The position numbers and the translations under genes are program-made. From Oscillospiraceae bacterium (GTDB taxonomy: Bacteria; Bacillota; Clostridia; Oscillospirales; Ruminococcaceae): 8,813 nt of DNA. The stretch spans positions 1 to 8,813 of the forward strand of contig JAGAEK010000020.1 of the NCBI GenBank assembly GCA_017828835.1, written 5' to 3'. The notes under the pieces are model-generated. The model was not told the origin of the DNA. It was given only the letters and a program-made list of their open reading frames with translations, and ran no database searches. Shown one piece after another: positions 1 through 6,093 of this stretch (its first letter is position 1; each line of letters begins with the position of its first letter).

Positions 1-55
1 CAAGAGGTAATGCGGCGAAGATGAATGCCAACACGAAAATGAACAATTTTTTCAT
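1..55 (-). CDS. N-terminus of an unidentified secreted or membrane protein (partial, cut by left window edge)
   Basis: Only the first 18 codons are present, reading MKKLFIFVLAFIFAALPL. This is two lysines followed by an unbroken hydrophobic stretch, typical of a signal peptide or an N-terminal membrane anchor. The start is well supported: an ideal GGAGGTG ribosome binding site (minus strand, 68 to 62) sits 6 bases before the ATG at 55, and a good sigma-A promoter lies further upstream. No mature sequence is visible, so no function can be given. The gene is separated from the tRNA genes by a strong terminator and so is an independent transcription unit. Confidence 0.75.
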   Translation of the reverse strand, partial: MKKLFIFVLAFIFAALPL

Positions 56-68
56 AAAGAACACCTCC

Positions 69-84
69 ACAAATCCCGATTTGT
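69..84 (-). other. Small hairpin directly upstream of the ribosome binding site of the left-edge gene
   Basis: Read on the minus strand, ACAAAT-CGGG-ATTTGT can form a 6-bp stem with a 4-base loop, or a 7-bp stem with a 2-base loop. It ends one base before the GGAGGTG ribosome binding site (68 to 62) and lies between the promoter and that site. The stem is A/T-rich and so only modestly stable. It may stabilise the 5' end or tune access to the ribosome binding site, or it may be chance. Confidence 0.3.
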
Positions 85-92
85 CGATTTCA

Positions 93-121
93 ATTATATC
101 AGAAAAGTGTTGTCTTTTCAA
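93..121 (-). promoter_or_regulatory. Sigma-A type promoter with extended -10 for the left-edge gene
   Basis: On the minus strand, TTGAAA (121 to 116, five of six matches to the -35 consensus) is followed by a 17-base spacer and a perfect TATAAT (98 to 93). A TG lies one base before the -10 box (TG-A-TATAAT), the extended -10 element. Transcription would begin about 7 bases beyond the -10, leaving a short leader before the ribosome binding site at 68 to 62. The -35 box lies only about 10 bases past the tRNA terminator. Confidence 0.8.
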
Positions 122-130
122 TCATATAAC

Positions 131-167
131 AAAAACCTCTTTTGTCTGTCTGACAAAAGAGGTTTTT
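131..167 (-). terminator. Strong intrinsic terminator after tRNA-Glu
   Basis: A near-perfect inverted repeat: 131-146 pairs with 152-167 (16 bp, with an 11-bp mixed core of 136-146 with 152-162) around a 5-base loop at 147-151. On the minus strand the 3' arm ends in a run of five T, as expected for Rho-independent termination. The outer A/T pairs give the plus strand a T run too, so it could work in both directions. It starts on the base right after the encoded CCA of tRNA-Glu, and would also stop any read-through from metH and the genes before it. Confidence 0.92.
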
Positions 168-242
168 TGGTGACCCGTACGGGATTTGAACCCATATTAC
201 CGCCGTGAAAGGGCGGTGTCTTAACCATTTGACCAACGGGCC
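168..242 (-). tRNA. trnE: tRNA-Glu (anticodon TTC), CCA encoded
   Basis: The full cloverleaf reads on the minus strand. The acceptor stem GGCCCGT pairs with ACGGGTC with one G-T pair. The anticodon stem CCGCC/GGCGG encloses the loop CTTTCAC, with anticodon TTC reading GAA/GAG glutamate codons. The T arm is ATGGG-TTCAAAT-CCCGT, followed by discriminator A and an encoded CCA ending at 168. Its first base (242) directly follows the last A of the tRNA-Met CCA (243), so the two genes abut with no spacer and must be separated by RNase processing of a shared precursor. Confidence 0.97.
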
Positions 243-319
243 TGGTAGCGGCTGTCGGATTTGAACCAACGACACTTCGGGTATGAACCGAATGCTCTAG
301 CCAACTGAGCTAAGCCGCC
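243..319 (-). tRNA. trnM: Elongator tRNA-Met (anticodon CAT), CCA encoded
   Basis: The full cloverleaf reads on the minus strand. The acceptor GGCGGCT pairs with AGCCGCT, with G-T as the first pair. The anticodon stem TTCGG/CCGAA encloses TTCATAC, with anticodon CAT. The T arm is GTTGG-TTCAAAT-CCGAC, then discriminator A and encoded CCA. It is not the initiator: the anticodon stem lacks the three consecutive G-C pairs and the first acceptor pair is not the C-A mismatch. Overall it resembles Firmicutes elongator Met rather than the CAT-anticodon tRNA-Ile2, whose acceptor differs. First gene of a two-tRNA unit. Confidence 0.95.
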
Positions 320-347
320 ATACAGCGTTATCCGTGCAGCGTTAATT

Positions 348-376
348 ATTATATAATATAAACTCCCGCTTGTCAA
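348..376 (-). promoter_or_regulatory. Perfect-consensus sigma-A promoter for the tRNA-Met/tRNA-Glu unit
   Basis: On the minus strand, TTGACA (376 to 371), exactly 17 bases of spacer, then TATAAT (353 to 348): twelve of twelve consensus positions at optimal spacing. The start site would fall near 340, about 20 bases before the mature 5' end of tRNA-Met at 319. This strength is usual for stable RNA genes. The region 320-421 between metH and the tRNAs otherwise holds only A/T-rich sequence and a short direct repeat, CAGCGTTA in plus-strand reading, at 323-330 and 337-344. Confidence 0.93.
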
Positions 377-421
377 CAAAAATTTTTCGTTTTTTATATA
401 TAATTTATTTTTGCAAAAACG

Positions 422-2839
422 TCAGATATATTTTTCAGTTTCTTCCGCGTACCTGACCGTTTCCATTGCGTCTTTCGCATATTTATCCGCACCGATCTTT
501 TCCGCATACTCCTTCGTCAGCGCAGCTCCTCCGACTACGACTTTACACCACGGTGCTTTTTCTTTCAGCAGTTTCACCGTCTTCTCCATCGAAACTACGG
601 TCGTCGTCATCAACGCACTGAGTCCGCAAAGCGGCGCTTTCTCTTGCAAAACCGTCTCGACCACTGTCTCGGGATCGACGTCTTTTCCGAGGTCTATCGT
701 TTGAAATCCGTAATTTTCGAGCAACGCTTTAACAATATTTTTCCCTATATCGTGTATGTCGCCTTTTACCGTCGCTATCACGAATTTCGCTCTTTTGTTC
801 TCCGTTCTGCCGCTTGCCGAAACCGCTTCTTTTACCTTTTCAAACGCCGCTTTCGCCGCTTCCGCACTCATTAAAAGCTGAGGAAGGTATACCGTCTTTT
901 TCTCAAACCCCTTACCGACAACGTCAAGCGCCGGTATGATTTGATCGTTTATAACGCTCATCGGATCGGCGCTCAGAAGTTCTTTTGCACTCAATTCAGC
1001 CGCGCGTTCACGAAATCCTTTTATTATCGCGTTCTGGAGTTCCGTCGTACCTTCTTGATCTTTCGGTTTTTCTTGTGCTTTCTGAATATTTTCAACCGGT
1101 TTTTCGACCGGTATACTCTCTGAAAATCCTATATAGTTCTTGCAATCCTTATCCATTCCGCGAAGCATCATATAAGAATAATAAGTTTTCATCATTTCCG
1201 TCGAATAAGGATTTATTATCGCCGCGGAAAGTCCGTTTTCAAGCGCCATGGCAAAAAATGCCGAATTTACCGTATCTCTTTGCGGCAATCCGAAAGAAAT
1301 GTTGGACACGCCTAAAACCGTGTTCATTTTAAGCTCGTCGTGTATTATTTTCAAAGCGTCCAGAGTAACGCCCGGCGCCGTTATGTCGGCGCTGGCCGCC
1401 ATACAAAGAGTGTCGAATACGATATCCTTTTTGTCAATTCCGTATTCATCAGCGGCACGAAGTATCTTTTTCGCTATCTCGACCCTGCCTTTTGCCGTCG
1501 AAGGTATGCCGTTGTCGTCCAACGTCAGCGCAACGCAAACTCCGCCGTATTTTTTCACGAGCGGAAAAACTTTTCTCAAGCTTTCTTCCTTTCCGCTTAC
1601 GGAATTTATCATTGCTTTTCCGTTATATATCCTCAGCGCTTTTTCCATTGCGTCAAAATCCGAAGTGTCTATCTGAAGCGGCGCGCTTTCCACCGCCTGC
1701 AGCTCGCTGACTGCTTTTTTAAGCATCTTCTTCTCGTCTATTCCCGGCAATCCAACGTTGACGTCAAGTATGTCCGCACCCTTTTCGACTTGTTCGGTCC
1801 CTTCGTTCAATATGTAGCCGATATCATTCTCAACGAGCGCCTGCTTGAATCTCTTTTTACCGGTCGGATTTATCCTTTCTCCGATCAGTACAGGTCTTTC
1901 GCCTATCCTGACGGTACGGGAAAACGATGAAACGACCGTATAATTTTTCTTTTCTATTTTCGCAAGCGGTATATCCTTAGTCGCCGCTACCGTCTTTTCT
2001 ATATATTCGGGATCCGTGCCGCAGCAGCCTCCGAGCATACACGCTCCGATTTTTGCCATTTTTATCATTTCTCCGGCAAATTTTTCGGCAGTAATATTAT
2101 AAACCGTTTCACCGTCCACACTTTCGGGAAGTCCCGCGTTCGGCTTTGCAAAAACAGGCAGCGACGATGCCGCGACCAATCTTTTGACCACTCCCAAAAG
2201 TTTGTCCGGTCCGAACGAGCAGTTCACTCCTATCGCATCCGCTCCGAGGCCTTCAAGCAGCGCGACCATCGCTTCCGGAGAACTTCCGTTTATAAGTTTT
2301 CCGTCTTCTTCATAAGCATTCGACACAAAAACCGGCAACCCCGAGTTTTCTTTTGCCGCAAGTACTGCCGCTTTCGTTTCGTATCCGTCGTTCATCGTTT
2401 CGATAAATATCAGATCGACGCCGAATTTCACTCCGACTCTTACCGTTTTCGCAAATGCTTCCACAGCATCTTCAAAATCAACGTCTCCGTAAGGCTTCAG
2501 CATTCTTCCGAGCGGACCTATGTCAAGCGCTATATATTTATTTTCCTTATCTTTGCAGAGTCTTCTTGCCTCGTTTGCACATTCGACGGCGCCCGAAACC
2601 ATCTCCGATATTTTTTCTTCGCTGTATTTCAGCCCGTTGATCCCGAAGGTATTCGCACAGATTATATTGCTGCCGGCTTCATAATATTTTTTGTGTATCG
2701 AAATTATCTCAGCCTTATGAGTTAGGTTCCAGCCTTCTGTTAATTCTCCCGGCTCAAGACCCATTTTGTAAAGCATAGTACCCATTCCGCCGTCAAGATA
2801 CAACCTGGTCTTTCTTATTTTTTCAAGCAGTTCCGTCAT
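422..2839 (-). CDS. metH: Cobalamin-dependent methionine synthase, short form lacking the reactivation domain
   Basis: Cytoplasmic enzyme that transfers a methyl group from 5-methyl-THF through cobalamin to homocysteine, giving methionine. Domains in order across 805 residues: homocysteine S-methyltransferase barrel (about 1-290; LDGGMGTML at 15-23; zinc ligands Cys207, Cys272, Cys273); pterin-binding barrel (about 310-565; GERINPTGKKRF starting at 320); charged Gln/Glu/Lys linker (about 578-600); four-helix B12 cap (about 600-680); B12-binding Rossmann domain (about 685-805) with DxHxxG as D694-I-H696-D-I-G699, His696 being the lower axial cobalt ligand. E. coli MetH is about 1,230 residues; the missing part is the AdoMet-binding reactivation domain, which the gene just upstream supplies. 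The frame is intact and the C-terminus ends naturally, as in Thermotoga-type MetH. The ATG at 2839 follows GGGGGCGG at suitable spacing; 26 bases separate it from the previous gene. No convincing terminator follows. Confidence 0.97.
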   Translation of the reverse strand: MTELLEKIRKTRLYLDGGMGTMLYKMGLEPGELTEGWNLTHKAEIISIHKKYYEAGSNIICANTFGINGLKYSEEKISEMVSGAVECANEARRLCKDKENKYIALDIGPLGRMLKPYGDVDFEDAVEAFAKTVRVGVKFGVDLIFIETMNDGYETKAAVLAAKENSGLPVFVSNAYEEDGKLINGSSPEAMVALLEGLGADAIGVNCSFGPDKLLGVVKRLVAASSLPVFAKPNAGLPESVDGETVYNITAEKFAGEMIKMAKIGACMLGGCCGTDPEYIEKTVAATKDIPLAKIEKKNYTVVSSFSRTVRIGERPVLIGERINPTGKKRFKQALVENDIGYILNEGTEQVEKGADILDVNVGLPGIDEKKMLKKAVSELQAVESAPLQIDTSDFDAMEKALRIYNGKAMINSVSGKEESLRKVFPLVKKYGGVCVALTLDDNGIPSTAKGRVEIAKKILRAADEYGIDKKDIVFDTLCMAASADITAPGVTLDALKIIHDELKMNTVLGVSNISFGLPQRDTVNSAFFAMALENGLSAAIINPYSTEMMKTYYSYMMLRGMDKDCKNYIGFSESIPVEKPVENIQKAQEKPKDQEGTTELQNAIIKGFRERAAELSAKELLSADPMSVINDQIIPALDVVGKGFEKKTVYLPQLLMSAEAAKAAFEKVKEAVSASGRTENKRAKFVIATVKGDIHDIGKNIVKALLENYGFQTIDLGKDVDPETVVETVLQEKAPLCGLSALMTTTVVSMEKTVKLLKEKAPWCKVVVGGAALTKEYAEKIGADKYAKDAMETVRYAEETEKYI

Positions 2840-2865
2840 ATTTCCGCCCCCAGTTTCTTTTCGAT

Positions 2866-3480
2866 TTATCTCTCTTCGCCTTTATACAGCCCGACTATCG
2901 CCGTTACCGATTTGCTCGGAGACATCAGCATACCGTCGTTTAACGTGACCCCTATGTTTTTCGCGCACTGCGTCGCTTCCGTGATCTTTTTCTGCACGTC
3001 AAGAGAAAGATCTCCGTAACCGGGACTGAACCTCGGCTTTAAAGAATATCCGTTGCGTTTGACTTTTTCCGAAAGATCCCTGCAAAACGTATCGCATAAA
3101 GCTTCCACTCTCTCGGTTCCGATCGCCTGCATAAACAACGCTTTGACTGTATCGGTCGAGCCGTATTTTCTTATGAGTCTGTCGATCCCGATCCCGACCG
3201 TAGCCGCAAAAACGACCGCACTGCTGCATCCCGAAAGATTTTTCGACAGTGATTCGCTCTCGATTTCTGCAAACGGAAACTTCACCTTTCCGTTCTCCAC
3301 GGATATTTTATATTTTTCAAAACAGACTCTTCCCCTGACGATCTTCGCCTCTTCTGTACACTCTTTCACGATTTCCGCCATATCTTCGTTTTTGCCGTCC
3401 GACGTTTTGCCTGCTCCCGCATATCGCAAAACTTCTTCAAAATCGCATTCGGGAAGAGAATAAAACAAAACTTTAACCAT
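2866..3480 (-). CDS. Stand-alone methionine synthase (MetH) reactivation-domain protein
   Basis: A 204-residue cytoplasmic protein matching the C-terminal activation domain of long MetH. That domain binds AdoMet and remethylates cobalamin after accidental oxidation to cob(II)alamin. Visible family motifs are AATVGIGIDRLIRKY at about 92-106, IGTERVEALCD at 120-130, the AdoMet-site signature RFSPGYGDLSLD at 150-161, and MSPSKSVTAIVG at 186-197. It lies between metF and a metH that lacks this domain, so the pair forms a split enzyme as known from Thermotoga maritima. Its ATG is one base after the metF stop (TGA-T-ATG) and no strong ribosome binding site is visible, which points to translational coupling. 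In family terms it would need an electron donor such as flavodoxin or ferredoxin, which is not in the window. The identification rests on motifs and context together. Confidence 0.92.
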   Translation of the reverse strand: MVKVLFYSLPECDFEEVLRYAGAGKTSDGKNEDMAEIVKECTEEAKIVRGRVCFEKYKISVENGKVKFPFAEIESESLSKNLSGCSSAVVFAATVGIGIDRLIRKYGSTDTVKALFMQAIGTERVEALCDTFCRDLSEKVKRNGYSLKPRFSPGYGDLSLDVQKKITEATQCAKNIGVTLNDGMLMSPSKSVTAIVGLYKGEER

Positions 3481-3481
3481 A

Positions 3482-4366
3482 TCAGTCCGCTTTCCCGAGT
3501 ATGTCAGACATATTCGCTTTTATTTGCGCCGCAACGTCGGGTTTATTCATGGTATAAACGTGAACATGAGTTATACCGTTCGCATAGAGATCTATTATCT
3601 GATCCGTCGCGTAAGCTATACCCGCCTGTTTCATCGCATCCGGGTATCTTCCGAATTTATCGACAAGGCTTTTGAATCTTTGCGGCATAAACGACCCGGA
3701 CAGTTTTATCGCTTTTTCGACTTGATTCGCTTTCGTTATCGGCATTATACCCGCTATGACAGGTACCGTTATGCCGGCTTCTCTTATTTTATAAAGGAAG
3801 TTATAAAGAAGGTTATTGTCAAAAAACATCTGCGTCGTCAAAAATTCGCATCCGGCATCGACTTTTTCTTTGAGATAACGTATATCCTCCGTTTGATTTG
3901 CGCTTTCCGGATGTATCTCCGGATAACACGCTCCTCCTATGCACATTGACGGACTTATACTTTTGATATCCGCAACAAGTTCGCTAGCATAGCGGTAATC
4001 CCATTTCCCTCTGTCTTCTCCGAATCTTTCCTGAGGTATGTCTCCTCTGAGTGCCATAATATTTTCTATTCCGGCATCTTTGATCTTTCCTATCATTTCC
4101 CTGACGGTCTCTTTCGTCGAAGAAATACAGGTCAAATGCGCGACGGACGGCACACCGTATCTATTCTTTATATTTTTTGCCATTTCAAGAGTATATTCGC
4201 TCGTTCCTCCGCCCGCTCCGTAAGTAACGCTCATAAACGACGGCTCTAATTTCGCTATCTCCTTCGCCGCACTTATCACACTTTCGTAAACGGCGTTCGT
4301 TTTCGGCGGAAACACCTCAAACGAAAGCGAATACTTTTTCTCTTTCAAAAGCTCGGAAATCTTCAT
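3482..4366 (-). CDS. metF: 5,10-methylenetetrahydrofolate reductase
   Basis: Cytoplasmic FAD-dependent enzyme that reduces 5,10-methylene-THF to 5-methyl-THF, the methyl donor used by MetH. At 294 residues it has the usual bacterial length of a single catalytic barrel, without the C-terminal regulatory domain of eukaryotic enzymes. Visible motifs are SFEVFPPK at 15-22, with Glu17 matching the catalytic glutamate; FMSVTYGAGG at about 44-53; VAHLTC at about 75-80; ALRGDIP at 105-111, with Asp109 matching the folate-contacting aspartate; and the LTTQMFFDN and VIAGIMPI strands that close the barrel. The start at 4366 has GGGAGAGG upstream, and 27 bases separate it from the MFS gene. It runs directly into the MetH activation gene and metH, so the three form a methyl-THF to methionine module. 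No partner MetV-like zinc protein is seen nearby. Confidence 0.97.
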   Translation of the reverse strand: MKISELLKEKKYSLSFEVFPPKTNAVYESVISAAKEIAKLEPSFMSVTYGAGGGTSEYTLEMAKNIKNRYGVPSVAHLTCISSTKETVREMIGKIKDAGIENIMALRGDIPQERFGEDRGKWDYRYASELVADIKSISPSMCIGGACYPEIHPESANQTEDIRYLKEKVDAGCEFLTTQMFFDNNLLYNFLYKIREAGITVPVIAGIMPITKANQVEKAIKLSGSFMPQRFKSLVDKFGRYPDAMKQAGIAYATDQIIDLYANGITHVHVYTMNKPDVAAQIKANMSDILGKAD

Positions 4367-4393
4367 AGTGCCTCTCCCTCTCTTTTTGATCTT

Positions 4394-5581
4394 TTATTGC
4401 TGTGTTTTTTCTTTTTTCACGTTCAGTGCCGCTATTATCAACACGATCGGAAAAATGATCGCCGAAAATATCCCTATTTTCAGATCGTCGCCGAACGCTC
4501 CCGCTATTTTACCCGAAACCGTCGGTCCGACAGAGCATCCTATATCTCCGGCAAGCGCAAGATAAGCAAACATACGGTTAGCTCCGCGAGGTATCATGCT
4601 TGCGGAAAAACTCAGCGTTGCCGGCCAAAGTATACCGACTCCGAATCCGCATAATCCGCATCCGGCGAGCCCTATCGCGGGATGTGATGAAAACGCTATC
4701 AAAAGATAGCTCAAAATACATATTCCCGAACAGAAAACGAGCGCGTATCTTACCGATATCCTCGAATTTATACGAATATAAATAACCCTTGCAAGTCCCA
4801 TCATCACGGCAAAACCCGTCGGTCCCAAAAGATCTCCCAGCGTTTTGCTGACGTGGAGTCCGCTCTCCGCAAGCGCCGACGCCCACTGCGCTACAGCAAG
4901 TTCGCTCGCGCCTGCCGCCACCATGATCAGCGCCATGATCCAAAAGGTTTTATTGCTTATCAGTTCTTTCGCGGTCATACCCTTTTCGTTATTTTCGATT
5001 TCATCTTTCAGCGGTACTTTTATAAATGCAAGCGCGTCCGCAAACGGCACCAGTGCCCATATGACTGCAAGTATTTTCCAGTTTTCTATCCCGAATAGTT
5101 TAAAAAACACCGTCGATAAAACGACCGTTATAACATATCCCCAGCAGTAAAACGAATGCAGAAAGTTCATCGAACCCTCTTTGTTTTCGCAAGGTATCGC
5201 CTCTACTATCGGACTTAACAGCACCTCTATCAGTCCGCCTCCGACCGCGTATACTGCGACGGATATGATAAGTCCCGTAAAACTGTTTCCGATCATATCC
5301 GGCAGAAATGCCAGCATCGCAAGCCCAGCCGCCGCAAACAGATTGCCCAGTATTGCCGCCTTTCTCATACCGATCTTCTCAATAAATCCCGGCGACGCCG
5401 CGTCAACTGCAAGCTGTACTCCGAAATTAACGGTTATCAAAACCGCAATATTCGAAAGAGGGATCCCGTAGCTTGAATTGAAGGTCAGAAACAACAGCGG
5501 CGCAAAATTACAAACTATTGCCTGAACTATATATCCCGTGCAGCACGCTGCCATCGTCGGTCTGTAGTTTTTTTCGATCAT
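4394..5581 (-). CDS. Major facilitator superfamily transporter, substrate unknown
   Basis: A 395-residue integral membrane protein with about 12 hydrophobic segments in two halves of six, separated by a charged cytoplasmic loop at about 190-211. This is the standard MFS layout. NFLHSFYCWG at about 139-148 and ASELAVAQWASAL at about 225-237 resemble the fucose-permease-like (FucP/COG0738-type) branch, where the first half has an 'N-x-x-H-s-f' helix and the second half an 'E-x-x-x-x-x-W' helix. That placement is by eye only, and the real substrate cannot be read from the sequence. The ATG at 5581 has a clear GAGAGGAAA ribosome binding site that overlaps the stop of the upstream deacylase gene (15-base gap), so the two are probably cotranscribed. 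Position before metF could suggest uptake of a methionine, folate or cobalamin-related compound, or efflux, but nothing proves it. Confidence 0.88.
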   Translation of the reverse strand: MIEKNYRPTMAACCTGYIVQAIVCNFAPLLFLTFNSSYGIPLSNIAVLITVNFGVQLAVDAASPGFIEKIGMRKAAILGNLFAAAGLAMLAFLPDMIGNSFTGLIISVAVYAVGGGLIEVLLSPIVEAIPCENKEGSMNFLHSFYCWGYVITVVLSTVFFKLFGIENWKILAVIWALVPFADALAFIKVPLKDEIENNEKGMTAKELISNKTFWIMALIMVAAGASELAVAQWASALAESGLHVSKTLGDLLGPTGFAVMMGLARVIYIRINSRISVRYALVFCSGICILSYLLIAFSSHPAIGLAGCGLCGFGVGILWPATLSFSASMIPRGANRMFAYLALAGDIGCSVGPTVSGKIAGAFGDDLKIGIFSAIIFPIVLIIAALNVKKEKTQQ

Positions 5582-5596
5582 CGTTACCGTTTCCTC

Positions 5597-6073
5597 TCAG
5601 GCTTCCGTCTTTAATTTGCAAACGTCGACCCAGCATTTATATCCGGAATATTTTTCAAGCTCTTCCATCGTCATTTCGATCGCACTGTTTGAGCTTCCGC
5701 AAGCCGGATACACCGTTTTGAACCTCTTCAACGATTCGTCGAGATATACGTCAACTCCGTCGTTGACCGCAAACGGACAAACGCCCCCGACGGCATGGCC
5801 TATAAGATCTTCCGCTTCTTCGTATGCGAGCATTTTCGCCTTTTGAGCAAATCTCGCTTTGTATTTTGCGTTGTCTATCTTCACGTCCCCCGCCGTTACT
5901 ATCAGCGCGACTCTGTCGCCGACGTGGAATGATATCGTTTTTGCGATCCTGCTCTCTTCACATCCGAGTGCCTTCGCCGCAAGCTCCACCGTTGCGCTTG
6001 AAACGTCGAATATAAGTATCCTGTCCGCTATTCCGTATCCTTCAAAATATTTTTTCACTTTCTCTATCGACAT
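5597..6073 (-). CDS. YbaK/EbsC-family aminoacyl-tRNA deacylase (trans-editing protein)
   Basis: A 158-residue single-domain cytoplasmic protein of the YbaK/ProX/INS editing superfamily. Members hydrolyse mischarged tRNAs, for example Cys- or Ala-tRNA(Pro), as free-standing quality-control factors. Visible features are the conserved lysine in RIAKTISF (Lys45), the VALIVTAGDVKID strand pair at about 55-67, the substrate-loop motif GHAVGGVCPF at 92-101, and the C-terminal VYPACGSSNSAIEMT segment seen in the Firmicutes branch. Length is normal. The exact tRNA and amino acid cannot be told from the sequence. The start has GGAGAGGG upstream in the 20-base gap after the lipoprotein gene, and the stop overlaps the ribosome binding site of the MFS gene. 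Its place between zinc import and methionine synthesis is unexplained. A role against Cys or homocysteine misacylation would fit but is speculation. Confidence 0.92.
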   Translation of the reverse strand: MSIEKVKKYFEGYGIADRILIFDVSSATVELAAKALGCEESRIAKTISFHVGDRVALIVTAGDVKIDNAKYKARFAQKAKMLAYEEAEDLIGHAVGGVCPFAVNDGVDVYLDESLKRFKTVYPACGSSNSAIEMTMEELEKYSGYKCWVDVCKLKTEA

Positions 6074-6093
6074 CGTTTTCCCTCTCCGAACGC

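Noticed and set aside
243..319. tRNA with CAT anticodon as initiator tRNA-fMet or tRNA-Ile2
   Set aside because: The anticodon stem is TTCGG/CCGAA, not the three-G-C initiator type, and the first acceptor pair is G-T rather than a C-A mismatch. The acceptor sequence matches elongator Met rather than Ile2.
378..422. A/T-rich inverted repeat after metH as its terminator
   Set aside because: The possible stem is short and almost all A/T, with a long loop and no proper T run at the right place, so it cannot be supported as an intrinsic terminator.
1340..1930. Long plus-strand open frame (196 codons) opposite metH
   Set aside because: The minus-strand metH frame has full domain motifs across this stretch. 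The plus-strand translation is rich in Arg, Phe and Tyr with no domain or ribosome binding site, so it is an antisense shadow. The same holds for the other plus-strand frames across the window.
422..2839. metH as a truncated or broken gene because it is about 400 residues shorter than E. coli MetH
   Set aside because: The missing piece is exactly the reactivation domain, and it is present as an intact separate gene next door. The short form is a known natural arrangement.
3524..3949. Plus-strand open frame (141 codons) opposite metF
   Set aside because: The opposite strand encodes the conserved metF barrel here; the antisense product has no recognisable motif and no start signals.
4367..4393. 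Cobalamin or SAM riboswitch in front of the methionine genes
   Set aside because: The gap before metF is only 27 bases and holds a ribosome binding site. No other gap between genes is large enough for a riboswitch; one could exist only upstream of znuA, outside the window.
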